A stretch of 13,278 nucleotides of DNA from Promethearchaeota archaeon (GCA_016839635.1 JAEOTV010000310.1:1-13278); one strand, 5' to 3'; positions 6,447 to 13,043 are shown, numbered from the stretch's first letter. Notes: generated by a model from the letters alone, not told the origin. Numbers and translations: made by a program.

Positions 6447-7391
6447 TTGGAAAAATATAAAATGGGTATAATCGGTATTGGTCCTACTGGGGGGATTTTA
6501 GCAGCTCATCTTGTTAAAGCAGGACATAATGTGGTGCTAGTTGATATTAATAAGAATCATATGGATAAAATAAAAAAGAATGGACTAACTTTAACTAATC
6601 TCAAAACATTCAAAATAAAATTTCCAAAAGAAAATATATGTTATTCGATAGATGAGCTTCAAAACAAAGATATAGATACTTTATTTATTGCTACAAAAGC
6701 ATCACACCTTGAGGAAATTTTACCAAAAATTAAAAAAATAATGAAACCCAACACAACTTTAATTAGTGCACAGAATGGATTTGATACAGAAGAACTTATT
6801 GCGGAGTATGTAGGAGAAGAAAACACAATTCGTATTGTTATTAATTATGCTGGCAATATTATAGAGGATGGAGTAATCAGAATGTCATTCTTTAATCCGC
6901 CAAACTATTTAGGTGTGTTAACAACAGAGGCAGAGGATAAAGCTAAAGATTTAGCAGAAATCATCAATTCAGCAGGTTTAGAAACCATATTTACTTCAGA
7001 TATCAAAAAATATGAATGGACGAAATGCATTCTTAATACAATAAGCCCTGTATGTGTTACTACCCATACAACAATGAAACAGACTATGGGGTTCGAAGAT
7101 ACTAGAAAAATATGCCGAGAAATACTGCGTGAGGGAATAGAAGTTGCTCAAGCACGTGGTCTTGACTTCAAGCCAAATTTTTTAAATAAATGTATGGATT
7201 ATTTAGATAAAGCAGGACATCATAGAGTTTCAATGGAATCAGATATTAACGCAGGAAATCCCTCAGAAATCGGATTTCTTAATGGAAAGATAGTAGAATA
7301 TGGAGAACTCGAAGGTATACCTACACCTTATAACAAAATCTTTGTTTCTTTAGTTAAATGCTGTGAATTACCTCCTATTAATCCTGATTAA
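6447..7391 (+). CDS. Ketopantoate reductase family dehydrogenase (PanE/ApbA-like)
   Basis: 314 residues starting at TTG. The N-terminus has the NAD(P)-binding Rossmann loop GIGPTGG (residues 9-15), followed by an acidic residue at the end of the second strand (VLVDIN). The catalytic pair of the family is present: K193 in YEWTKCILNT and E274 in NPSEIGFLNG, 81 residues apart as in E. coli PanE (K176/E256). The known reaction is NADPH reduction of 2-ketopantoate to pantoate for CoA synthesis, but many paralogs reduce other 2-keto acids. Its place between a ferredoxin subunit and an HgdC-type ATPase, rather than with pantothenate genes, suggests a role tied to the AOR cluster, perhaps interconverting a 2-oxo and a 2-hydroxy acid. 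That role is inference. Confidence 0.83.
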   Translation: MEKYKMGIIGIGPTGGILAAHLVKAGHNVVLVDINKNHMDKIKKNGLTLTNLKTFKIKFPKENICYSIDELQNKDIDTLFIATKASHLEEILPKIKKIMKPNTTLISAQNGFDTEELIAEYVGEENTIRIVINYAGNIIEDGVIRMSFFNPPNYLGVLTTEAEDKAKDLAEIINSAGLETIFTSDIKKYEWTKCILNTISPVCVTTHTTMKQTMGFEDTRKICREILREGIEVAQARGLDFKPNFLNKCMDYLDKAGHHRVSMESDINAGNPSEIGFLNGKIVEYGELEGIPTPYNKIFVSLVKCCELPPINPD

Positions 7392-7414
7392 ATAGATAAG
7401 ATTTATGCTAAAAT

Positions 7415-8203
7415 ATGAGCGATGAAATTTATTTTGTTGGCATTGATGTTGGAACATCTTATGTAAAATCAGTCCTTATTAATAATAGAAAAGAAATTCT
7501 AAGTTCTTTTTTTAAACGTACTGGCACATCAATTGAGAAATCCAGCAAAGTTGCTTTTCAGAAAGTTATATCAGAGTTAAAGTTATCCGAAACTGGTGTA
7601 AAATCTATTACAGCAACAGGATATGGAAAAAATAATGTTTCTTTTGCTAACTATTATAAAACTGAAATAAGTTGCCATGGAAAAGGAGCATATCACTATT
7701 TTCCTAAAAAAATCACGGTCATTGATATAGGAGGGCAGGATACTAAGGTTATTAAACTTGATGAACAAGGAAAAATAGTACGGTTCAAAATGAATCGAAA
7801 ATGTGCTGCTGGTACAGGTGCATTCATAGAGGAGATTGCCTATCGTCTTGATATTCCACTTGAAGACTTAAATAATTTAGCAGTTAAATCTAATTCAAAC
7901 CTCTCTCTTGCAAGTTTTTGTACTGTTTTTGCGAAAACAGAAATTCTTACTCGTATTAAAGAGGGAGAAAAAGTAGAAGATTTGATAAGAAGTGCGTTTG
8001 GTTCGGTGATAAAGAGGATAATTGAAATGACTGAGATTGAAGGGACAGTTGTTCTAACAGGAGGAGTTATCGCCCATAATAGCATTGTCGGAGAAATATT
8101 GAAAACAGAATTAAATGCAGATATATTTATTCCACCTTACCCACAATTTATAGGAGCAATAGGAGCAGCTCTATATGCTTTAGAAAGTTGTAATATAAAA
8201 TGA
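7415..8203 (+). CDS. BadF/BadG/BcrA/HgdC-type ATPase, 2-hydroxyacyl-CoA dehydratase activator-like
   Basis: 262 residues of the ASKHA ATPase fold: phosphate loop 1 GIDVGTSYVK (from residue 9), phosphate loop 2 IDIGGQDTK (about 103-111), and the adenosine motif LTGGV near the C-terminus. The cysteines that hold the bridging [4Fe-4S] cluster of the homodimer are kept: C130 in KCAAGTGAFIE and C169 in SFCTVFAKTE. Their spacing of 39 equals C127/C166 of HgdC. HgdC-type proteins use ATP to lower the potential of one electron and pass it to a dehydratase (HgdAB) or, as BcrAD, to class I benzoyl-CoA reductase. No such partner lies in the window. The gene starts 23 bp after the dehydrogenase and closes the cluster. 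It has no clear ribosome site. Confidence 0.9.
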   Translation: MSDEIYFVGIDVGTSYVKSVLINNRKEILSSFFKRTGTSIEKSSKVAFQKVISELKLSETGVKSITATGYGKNNVSFANYYKTEISCHGKGAYHYFPKKITVIDIGGQDTKVIKLDEQGKIVRFKMNRKCAAGTGAFIEEIAYRLDIPLEDLNNLAVKSNSNLSLASFCTVFAKTEILTRIKEGEKVEDLIRSAFGSVIKRIIEMTEIEGTVVLTGGVIAHNSIVGEILKTELNADIFIPPYPQFIGAIGAALYALESCNIK

Positions 8204-8217
8204 ATATAATTAATTTT

Positions 8218-8226
8218 AAAAAAAAA
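8218..8226 (-). terminator. T9 terminator of the membrane-protein gene
   Basis: On the minus strand this is a run of nine T starting 28 nt after the stop codon of the membrane-protein gene, within a T/C-rich stretch. It suits archaeal T-tract termination and stops antisense reading into the ATPase gene. On the plus strand, ATTTTT at 8250-8255 could serve the AOR cluster. Confidence 0.45.
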
Positions 8227-8253
8227 GAAGAAATTAAGATAAACTTATCATTT

Positions 8254-8772
8254 TTAACTTATTATTTTCCCGTGTTCTTTTCTTGCTTTCTTTGTCTTTG
8301 CGTTAGTGATATAGAAACCGATAAAATAAGCGATAATTGCAAGTAGGAAGAGACAAATCGCTGAGACATAAAACCAACGTCCTCTCTCACCAATTACATC
8401 CATAATTACCCATTTAAGTAGCCAAGTTGCAACTCCGCCTACAAGAACGAATACAATATCAAAAAATGCATTGATAAATGTATCCTTCCTATTTTCATAT
8501 TTTAGTCCTAGTCTCCATAGAATTGTGTTTTCAATAATTTCCCAAATAACGCCTGTAATGAGAACTAATAATAAGATAAAATACCATGGTATAGGACTTG
8601 GCCCTATTAATAATTCCCATAATGTATTAATTAATGAAAATATTGAAAATGCACCGATTCCAAAGGCAATATGACCCCAACTATAATAATCCCATGGTGA
8701 ACGACCCACATAATCCTCTAAAAGTCCTACAAATGGCACATAATGTATATTTTCTGATTCTGTATCTGACAT
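8254..8772 (-). CDS. Four-helix membrane protein, DUF2585/YjdF/VanZ-like
   Basis: 172 residues with four predicted membrane segments at about 34-56, 62-84, 101-125 and 132-156, and a Lys/Arg-rich cytoplasmic tail (160-169). Conserved-looking polar residues sit inside or at the edges of helices: GHI at 33-35, WEIIEN at 77-82 and N101/D105. This pattern (a His, then WE..EN, then N..D) resembles DUF2585, YjdF and VanZ-like integral membrane proteins, whose functions are poorly known. I match it by pattern only. Charged residues in the membrane hint at an enzyme or channel rather than an anchor. It has its own TATA candidate and terminator, so it is probably a single-gene unit. AGGA (8782-8779) lies 6 nt before the ATG. 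Confidence 0.75.
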   Translation of the reverse strand: MSDTESENIHYVPFVGLLEDYVGRSPWDYYSWGHIAFGIGAFSIFSLINTLWELLIGPSPIPWYFILLLVLITGVIWEIIENTILWRLGLKYENRKDTFINAFFDIVFVLVGGVATWLLKWVIMDVIGERGRWFYVSAICLFLLAIIAYFIGFYITNAKTKKARKEHGKIIS

Positions 8773-8808
8773 ATTTAATCCTTTTTTTTTGGATATAGCA
8801 AATTAGAG

Positions 8809-8816
8809 TATAAATT
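8809..8816 (-). promoter_or_regulatory. TATA-box candidate for the membrane-protein gene
   Basis: On the minus strand this reads AATTTATA and lies 37-44 bp upstream of the ATG. It predicts a start near 8788 and a short leader that includes the AGGA ribosome site. Confidence 0.4.
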
Positions 8817-8882
8817 ATAAAGAAATTAATGGATTTATAATTATTCCTACAATTAAATTAGTTTAACTTATTATAATTAATC

Positions 8883-8943
8883 TATTATAATCTGATTTAA
8901 GAGTCCATGAGTAAATTTTAATTAAATCTGAAAGATTATAGTG
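8883..8943. repeat. Bulged hairpin, 14-bp arms
   Basis: The left arm 8886-8899 (TATAATCT GATTTA) pairs with 8923-8928 (TAAATC) and 8933-8940 (AGATTATA), leaving a TGAA bulge on the right side and a 23-nt loop. One to three more weak pairs extend the base. It could be an RNA structure or a protein site. Confidence 0.4.
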
Positions 8944-9039
8944 AAATAAATGTGGGATTAAGCTAGCAAATTATTTTGTCGTTTACGCAACAAACTTTAA
9001 ATTATATTCAGTTTTGGTTATTTAAAAAAGATTTCCTTG

Positions 9040-9057
9040 TTATTAAGATCTTAATAA
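9040..9057. repeat. Perfect 18-bp palindrome
   Basis: TTATTAAGATCTTAATAA reads the same on both strands, with no spacer. It looks like a dimer binding site but is not next to a recognisable promoter, and its AT content raises the chance rate. Confidence 0.45.
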
Positions 9058-9347
9058 ATTGTAAAATTATTTTAACTAAAATGATGAGGAACTAAAATTT
9101 TTGAAAAATTTCGGAAAAACAGTTTCAAAAAAATGTAATTATTTCGTTTTATATGAAAGAAAAAATTTTTTTTTCCATTAAAACTATGAACTTATTTCGC
9201 TTTTATTTTTAGAAAAAGGGTGTAATAGAGAAATATAAAAAATATAGTCTCATAATGTTATCATAGCAATTATATTTACCGAATAATGGAACAGAACGTT
9301 CATAAAATTCACGAAACATTTATTAATATAGTTGACTAGATACATAA

Positions 9348-9446
9348 TAGAAAAAAATAAATTTTTTTTCTAGTAGTGGAATGTTAAAGCCATATTTATT
9401 CCTCCACGAATAATTAATGAGCATTCCATTACTCTCTTTTTTTTTT
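9348..9446 (+). ncRNA. Candidate small RNA: long hairpin, anti-Shine-Dalgarno loop, T10 terminator
   Basis: The outer stem pairs 9372-9383 (AGTAGTGGAATG) with 9422-9433 (CATTCCATTACT): twelve pairs, one of them G-U. An inner hairpin pairs 9396-9401 (TTATTC) with 9408-9413 (GAATAA) around the loop CTCCAC. TCTC and ten T (9437-9446) follow the outer stem, like an intrinsic terminator. The single wobble is a valid pair only in plus-strand RNA; in minus-strand RNA it would be an A-C mismatch, so plus is the likely sense. A BRE/TATA-like run (CGAAAC then TTTATTAATA, about 9312-9328) would start transcription near 9350. The 5' end is estimated. The loop is complementary to GUGGAG. Confidence 0.38.
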
Positions 9447-9543
9447 AAATTTATAACTAAGTGAAAGTTATATCTTTGTTATTTCTTAATCATTGATGGG
9501 TATTATGAGTTTAAGAAGAAAAATAATAACATCAAAAATCAAG

Positions 9544-10737
9544 TTAATCTACAGATTTACTTTTCATAAATTCTTTAATGAGTGTAGGCACAATTTCATG
9601 TAGATCACCTACTATTCCATAGTGAGCAATACTAAAAATAGTTGCATTTGGATCCTTATTAATAGCCACAATAATTTCTGAATTTTGCATTCCAACTGCA
9701 TGTTGAATCGCACCAGAAATTCCACAAGCGAGATATAATTTAGGTGTAACTGTTTTTCCTGTTTGACCAATCTGCCTATCTTGACTTAACCAATTTAATT
9801 CAACGGTTACTCTTGAACCACCTAATTCAGCACCTAAAACTTCAGCTAACTTTTCAATGATTTTGAAATTTTCCTTAGAACCGACACCTCTACCTCCTGC
9901 GACAATAATATCAGCATCCTCAAGGTTTACTTGTTCCTTATGTTTATTTATAACTTTTATAATTTTACTAACTGAATCCTTTTCCTTAAAATCATAATCA
10001 ATTATCCTGATCTTAGCTTTCTTTTTAACGTTTTCTAATGCTTTAAACGTACCAGGTCTAACAGTTGCCACTTGGGGTCTACTATTGGGGGTTCTTATTG
10101 TAGCCATGATATTTCCTCCAAATGTTGGGCGTGTCTGTAGCAAATTTCGCGTATATAAGTCAATATCTAACCCAGTACAATCTGCTGTTAAACCAGCATT
10201 AAGTCTTTTTGCCATTCGGGGAGCAAAATCTCTTCCAGTAGGTGTAGCACCGATTAATACTATTTCTGGTTTGTAATCATGAATTAATTCAGTTAAGGCT
10301 TGTACATATAAATCAGAATAATAGTGTCTCAATTTTAGCGATTTTATATAAATTATCTCATCGGCACCATAATGGTCGAAGTTTTCAAGCTCTTCATCAA
10401 AATCACCACCAAGAATTATGAGAGATAATCCTACTTCTAATAAGTTTGATAATTCTCGTCCCTTTCCTAATAATTGGAATGCAACAGGGTGAATCTCATT
10501 TTTATAATGTTCAGCAATGACCCAGATACCTCTATAATCAGAGATATCTCTTTTTTCAACAAGTTCCCTCTCTAAAGTGATTGCTTCCACAGCACAAACA
10601 TCTACACAAGCACCACATAAATTACAGTTATCATTTATTACTGCCTTATTATCGATTATGTCAATCCCACCATAGGGACAGCTTTCTAAGCAACTTTCGC
10701 ATCCTGTACACAATTCATCATCAATAATAATACTCAC
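9544..10737 (-). CDS. etfA: Electron transfer flavoprotein alpha subunit with N-terminal 2x[4Fe-4S] ferredoxin domain
   Basis: 397 residues from GTG 10737. Residues 1-60 form a ferredoxin domain with C10/C13/C16/C20 and C38/C41/C44/C48. The Etf alpha domain follows. The C-terminal FAD domain carries GSRVTVELNW, QIGQTGK and the Etf signature LYLACGISGAIQH, ending with IVGDL. With EtfB it carries electrons from or to acyl-CoA dehydrogenase; the added clusters match CarE of the Acetobacterium caffeoyl-CoA reductase, whose complex bifurcates NADH electrons to ferredoxin. The longer ATG start (10767) would add MIKCYEAILK and overlap EtfB by 17 bp. GTG is preferred because it begins exactly at the usual ferredoxin N-terminus (xSIIID...CTGC) and has GAGG 11 nt upstream, over the EtfB stop. 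Confidence 0.92.
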   Translation of the reverse strand: MSIIIDDELCTGCESCLESCPYGGIDIIDNKAVINDNCNLCGACVDVCAVEAITLERELVEKRDISDYRGIWVIAEHYKNEIHPVAFQLLGKGRELSNLLEVGLSLIILGGDFDEELENFDHYGADEIIYIKSLKLRHYYSDLYVQALTELIHDYKPEIVLIGATPTGRDFAPRMAKRLNAGLTADCTGLDIDLYTRNLLQTRPTFGGNIMATIRTPNSRPQVATVRPGTFKALENVKKKAKIRIIDYDFKEKDSVSKIIKVINKHKEQVNLEDADIIVAGGRGVGSKENFKIIEKLAEVLGAELGGSRVTVELNWLSQDRQIGQTGKTVTPKLYLACGISGAIQHAVGMQNSEIIVAINKDPNATIFSIAHYGIVGDLHEIVPTLIKEFMKSKSVD

Positions 10738-10748
10738 TTTTAATATCG

Positions 10749-10752
10749 CCTC
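10749..10752 (-). promoter_or_regulatory. Ribosome site GAGG overlapping the etfB stop, decides the etfA start
   Basis: On the minus strand TGAGG joins the etfB stop codon (TGA) to a GAGG motif 11 nt before GTG 10737. No good site precedes ATG 10767, where the purine run abuts the codon. Confidence 0.55.
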
Positions 10753-11569
10753 ATAACACTTTATCATCCTTTAGAAATGTCAATAGGTTCTGCGCAATTT
10801 CTTCGGGTGTTCCTTCTAAAATAATTTGTTCTCCTTTCCTTTCTGGAACAAATATCTTCCAAACTTCTGTCATCGAACCCCTCAAACCTATTTTGTTTTC
10901 ATCAGCATTAAGCGATTTAGCATCAAAATGAGGAATTTTCTTTTTATCATAGGCATTCATTACTCCAGACATTGTTGGATATCTCGGGACATTTATTTCT
11001 TTTAGTACGGAAATTAAACTTGGGATATCTGATTCAATAATTACGACTTCTTCTTTTCTGAAGACTCTCTGGACAACAACTTTATCCCCTTTTAATGTAA
11101 ACTTCTGCACATAAGTGATTTGTGGGATTCCTAGTTCTTCTGCTAATTCAGGCCCTACTTGAGCGGTATCTCCATCAACTGCATGACTTCCACAAATAAC
11201 AAGATATTTATCCTTATTTTTTGAATCTTTTAATATTTTTTTAATTGCCAGAGATAGAGTATAAGAAGTCGCTAATGTGTCTGCTCCTGCAAAAAGTCTA
11301 TCTGTTAATAAAAAAGCTTTGTCTACACCCATAGCTAAAGCTTCACGTAACACCTCCTCTGCTTGAGGAGGCCCCATACTTAGAGCTATTACTTCTCCAC
11401 CATGCTCTTCTTTTATTGATAAAGCTAATTCTACGGCATGTTTATCAAGTGGGTTTGTGATAGACGGAATACCTTCCCTTATGAGTGTATTGGTTTTTGG
11501 GTCTATCTTAACCTCTGGTACACCTGGTACCTGCTTTATACAAACAAAAATTTGTAAATTTTTTCCCAT
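10751..11569 (-). CDS. etfB: Electron transfer flavoprotein beta subunit
   Basis: 272 residues, the usual length. Family blocks seen in order: IFVCIKQVPGVPEVKID at the N-terminus, NPLDKHAVELAL, LSMGPPQAEEVLREALAMG, DRLFAGADTLATSYTL, CGSHAVDGDTAQVGPELAE, and RGSMTEV near the C-terminus. EtfB binds a second nucleotide: AMP in plain Etf, or a bifurcating FAD plus NADH in the bifurcating type. The GPPQAEE and FAGADTxATSYTL stretches are those of bifurcating Etf as I know them, and the ferredoxin-fused EtfA agrees. The start codon overlaps the acyl-CoA dehydrogenase stop by one base (TAATG), with AAGG about 10 nt upstream, so the two are translated together. Confidence 0.94.
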   Translation of the reverse strand: MGKNLQIFVCIKQVPGVPEVKIDPKTNTLIREGIPSITNPLDKHAVELALSIKEEHGGEVIALSMGPPQAEEVLREALAMGVDKAFLLTDRLFAGADTLATSYTLSLAIKKILKDSKNKDKYLVICGSHAVDGDTAQVGPELAEELGIPQITYVQKFTLKGDKVVVQRVFRKEEVVIIESDIPSLISVLKEINVPRYPTMSGVMNAYDKKKIPHFDAKSLNADENKIGLRGSMTEVWKIFVPERKGEQIILEGTPEEIAQNLLTFLKDDKVL

Positions 11570-12726
11570 TATTGAAATCCTTTTCGTAATAGGTGATTTG
11601 CTATTACTAATCTTTGAATTTCAGAGGTTCCTTCGTAGATCTCCCCCATCTTAGCATCACGGAAGTATCTCTCAACTGGATATGCTTTCATTAATCCATA
11701 GCCTCCATGTATTTGAACAGCATCATGTGCGGCTTGCATTGCGGCTTCAGCAGCTACTAATTTTGCCATTGAACTTGTATATCCATATTCTTTTCGTTGA
11801 TCACACAAATATGCTGCTTTATAGGTAATCAAACGACCAGATTCAACAGCAGAAGCCATGTTTGAAATCATCCATTGAATCCCTTGAAACCTGCCTATTG
11901 GTTGTCCAAACTGAACTCTTTCGTTTGCATATTTAACTGAAGCTTCAAGACAGGCTTGACCTAGTCCAACACATTGAGCAGCAATTGAAATTCTTCCAAA
12001 ATCTAAAGTTTGCATAGCCAACTTGAATCCATCTCCTCTCTTGCCTAAAATGTTTTCATCTGGAACTTGAACATCTTGAAAAACTAATTCTGATGTATCC
12101 GAGCCACGAACTCCTAATTTATCTTCTTTTACACCAACCGAATAACCAGGAGTATCAGTATTAACGATAAAAACAGTAAGCTCTTTTCGTTTATCCTTTT
12201 CTCCAGTTTTTGCTACAACTAACAATGTCTTCGCAATACCGCCATTTGTAGCAAAAATTTTGCTCCCATTTAAGATCCATTCATCACCATCTTTTTCAGC
12301 TTTCAATTGCACTCCTGCTGCATCAGAACCTGCATTAGCTTCCGTTAAACAAAATGCTCCTACTTTATCTCCTTTAGCTAATGGAATTAAAAATTTCTGC
12401 TTCTGTTCCTCAGTTCCAAACCGATAAAGCGGACTTGCGACTACTGAACAATGCACTCCTGTAGTAATTGACCATGATGCATCTACTCGTCCAATTTCTT
12501 CAGTAACAATACAAAAACTTAATGTATCATCATGAAGTCCTGCTCCACCATATTCTTCTGGAATGCAAGTGCCAAAGTAATTCATTTCTTTCATCTTTTC
12601 CATTACTAATGGATCTAATTCTTGCTTATGGTCGCTTTCTTGGGCTACAGGTGCAATATACTTCTCAGCAAATTCTCGTGTAACTTTCTTTAACATTTTT
12701 TGCTTTTCACTTAAGCTAAAATCCAT
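11569..12726 (-). CDS. Acyl-CoA dehydrogenase (electron-bifurcating type by context)
   Basis: 385 residues, close to butyryl-CoA dehydrogenase length. It has the flavin and substrate motif AFCLTEANAGSDAAG, the second family signature QIHGGYGLMKAYPVERYFRD, and the catalytic base E365 in IYEGTSEIQR, as in MCAD and SCAD. FAD-dependent alpha,beta-dehydrogenation of acyl-CoA, or enoyl-CoA reduction in reverse, is certain at family level; chain length is not. First gene of an acd-etfB-etfA operon, the same order as CarC-CarD-CarE. With a ferredoxin-fused EtfA this suggests coupling of enoyl-CoA reduction by NADH to ferredoxin reduction, or the reverse during fatty-acid breakdown. There is no ribosome site; a TATA-like run at 12751-12762 sits 25-36 bp upstream. 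Confidence 0.95.
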   Translation of the reverse strand: MDFSLSEKQKMLKKVTREFAEKYIAPVAQESDHKQELDPLVMEKMKEMNYFGTCIPEEYGGAGLHDDTLSFCIVTEEIGRVDASWSITTGVHCSVVASPLYRFGTEEQKQKFLIPLAKGDKVGAFCLTEANAGSDAAGVQLKAEKDGDEWILNGSKIFATNGGIAKTLLVVAKTGEKDKRKELTVFIVNTDTPGYSVGVKEDKLGVRGSDTSELVFQDVQVPDENILGKRGDGFKLAMQTLDFGRISIAAQCVGLGQACLEASVKYANERVQFGQPIGRFQGIQWMISNMASAVESGRLITYKAAYLCDQRKEYGYTSSMAKLVAAEAAMQAAHDAVQIHGGYGLMKAYPVERYFRDAKMGEIYEGTSEIQRLVIANHLLRKGFQ

Positions 12727-12763
12727 AATAAATCAACAATTTCTTTACTCTATTATCTAAATT

Positions 12764-12778
12764 GTACTTTTGAAGTAC
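12764..12778. promoter_or_regulatory. Operator candidate upstream of the acyl-CoA dehydrogenase operon
   Basis: GTACTTTTGAAGTAC has perfect 6-bp arms around TTG. It abuts the TATA-like run (12751-12762) on its upstream side, where BRE and activators or repressors act. A TetR- or FadR-like dimer responding to acyl-CoA would suit the operon, but no regulator gene is in the window. Confidence 0.35.
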
Positions 12779-12902
12779 TCTATTTGAAAAAACTAGTTAA
12801 TAATCATAATTATATTTTATTAAATTTTTAAGCCAAACCTGAGTAGAATAAAACCCTTTATTATCATAACATTAAAAAGGCTATTTTTATGTACAGAATT
12901 TT

Positions 12903-12929
12903 TATATAGTTTTGAAACTAAACTATATA
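12903..12929. promoter_or_regulatory. Inverted repeat of two facing BRE/TATA-like boxes
   Basis: TATATAGTTT (12903-12912) and AAACTATATA (12920-12929) are perfect inverted copies separated by TGAAACT; an inner pair AGTTT/AAACT overlaps the left arm. Each strand therefore shows AAACTATATA, a BRE plus TATA pattern, pointing outward toward the two flanking genes. It could be a divergent promoter pair or an operator. Confidence 0.35.
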
Positions 12930-13043
12930 TTAAATTGATTAAATAAGTTTTTAAGTAAAATTAAAAACAGAAGGAATATTGATTTCTTTTGTTTTTGAAG
13001 TTTTTTAAAAAAAAATCTACCATAAAAGAGGAAAGAAATTACA

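Larger units (their letters stand above)
8773..9543. other. 771-bp gene-free region rich in inverted repeats
   Basis: No frame on either strand shows a credible protein; the longest ATG-started frames I read by eye are about 20 codons and low in complexity. The region holds the promoter of the membrane-protein gene, several inverted repeats (8883-8943, 9040-9057, 9095-9111) and a candidate small RNA with a terminator (about 9348-9446). The end next to EtfA contains short T tracts on the minus strand that could end the Etf transcript. Some repeats may be chance in such AT-rich DNA. Confidence 0.6.
12727..13043. other. Divergent intergenic region, acyl-CoA dehydrogenase / unidentified gene
   Basis: 317 bp without a credible reading frame. 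It holds the acyl-CoA dehydrogenase promoter with its palindrome (12764-12778), a 27-bp inverted repeat with TATA-like arms (12903-12929), and A/T runs at 13002-13017 about 30-40 bp before the ATG at 13044 that could be its TATA element. Confidence 0.5.

Noticed and set aside
8471..8674. Plus-strand frame opposite the membrane protein
   Set aside because: The minus-strand protein has four clear membrane helices, a promoter, a ribosome site and a terminator; the plus-strand frame has none.
8886..8940. Two CTGA motifs (8892 and 8928) resembling D boxes
   Set aside because: No matching RTGATGA boxes in the right order; the hairpin explains the repeat better.
9081..9087. ATGATGA, resembling the C box of a C/D guide RNA
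   Set aside because: No CTGA D box at a suitable distance and no flanking stem, so a C/D RNA is not supported.
10085..10276. Plus-strand frame inside etfA
   Set aside because: Antisense shadow of a well-conserved Etf alpha region.
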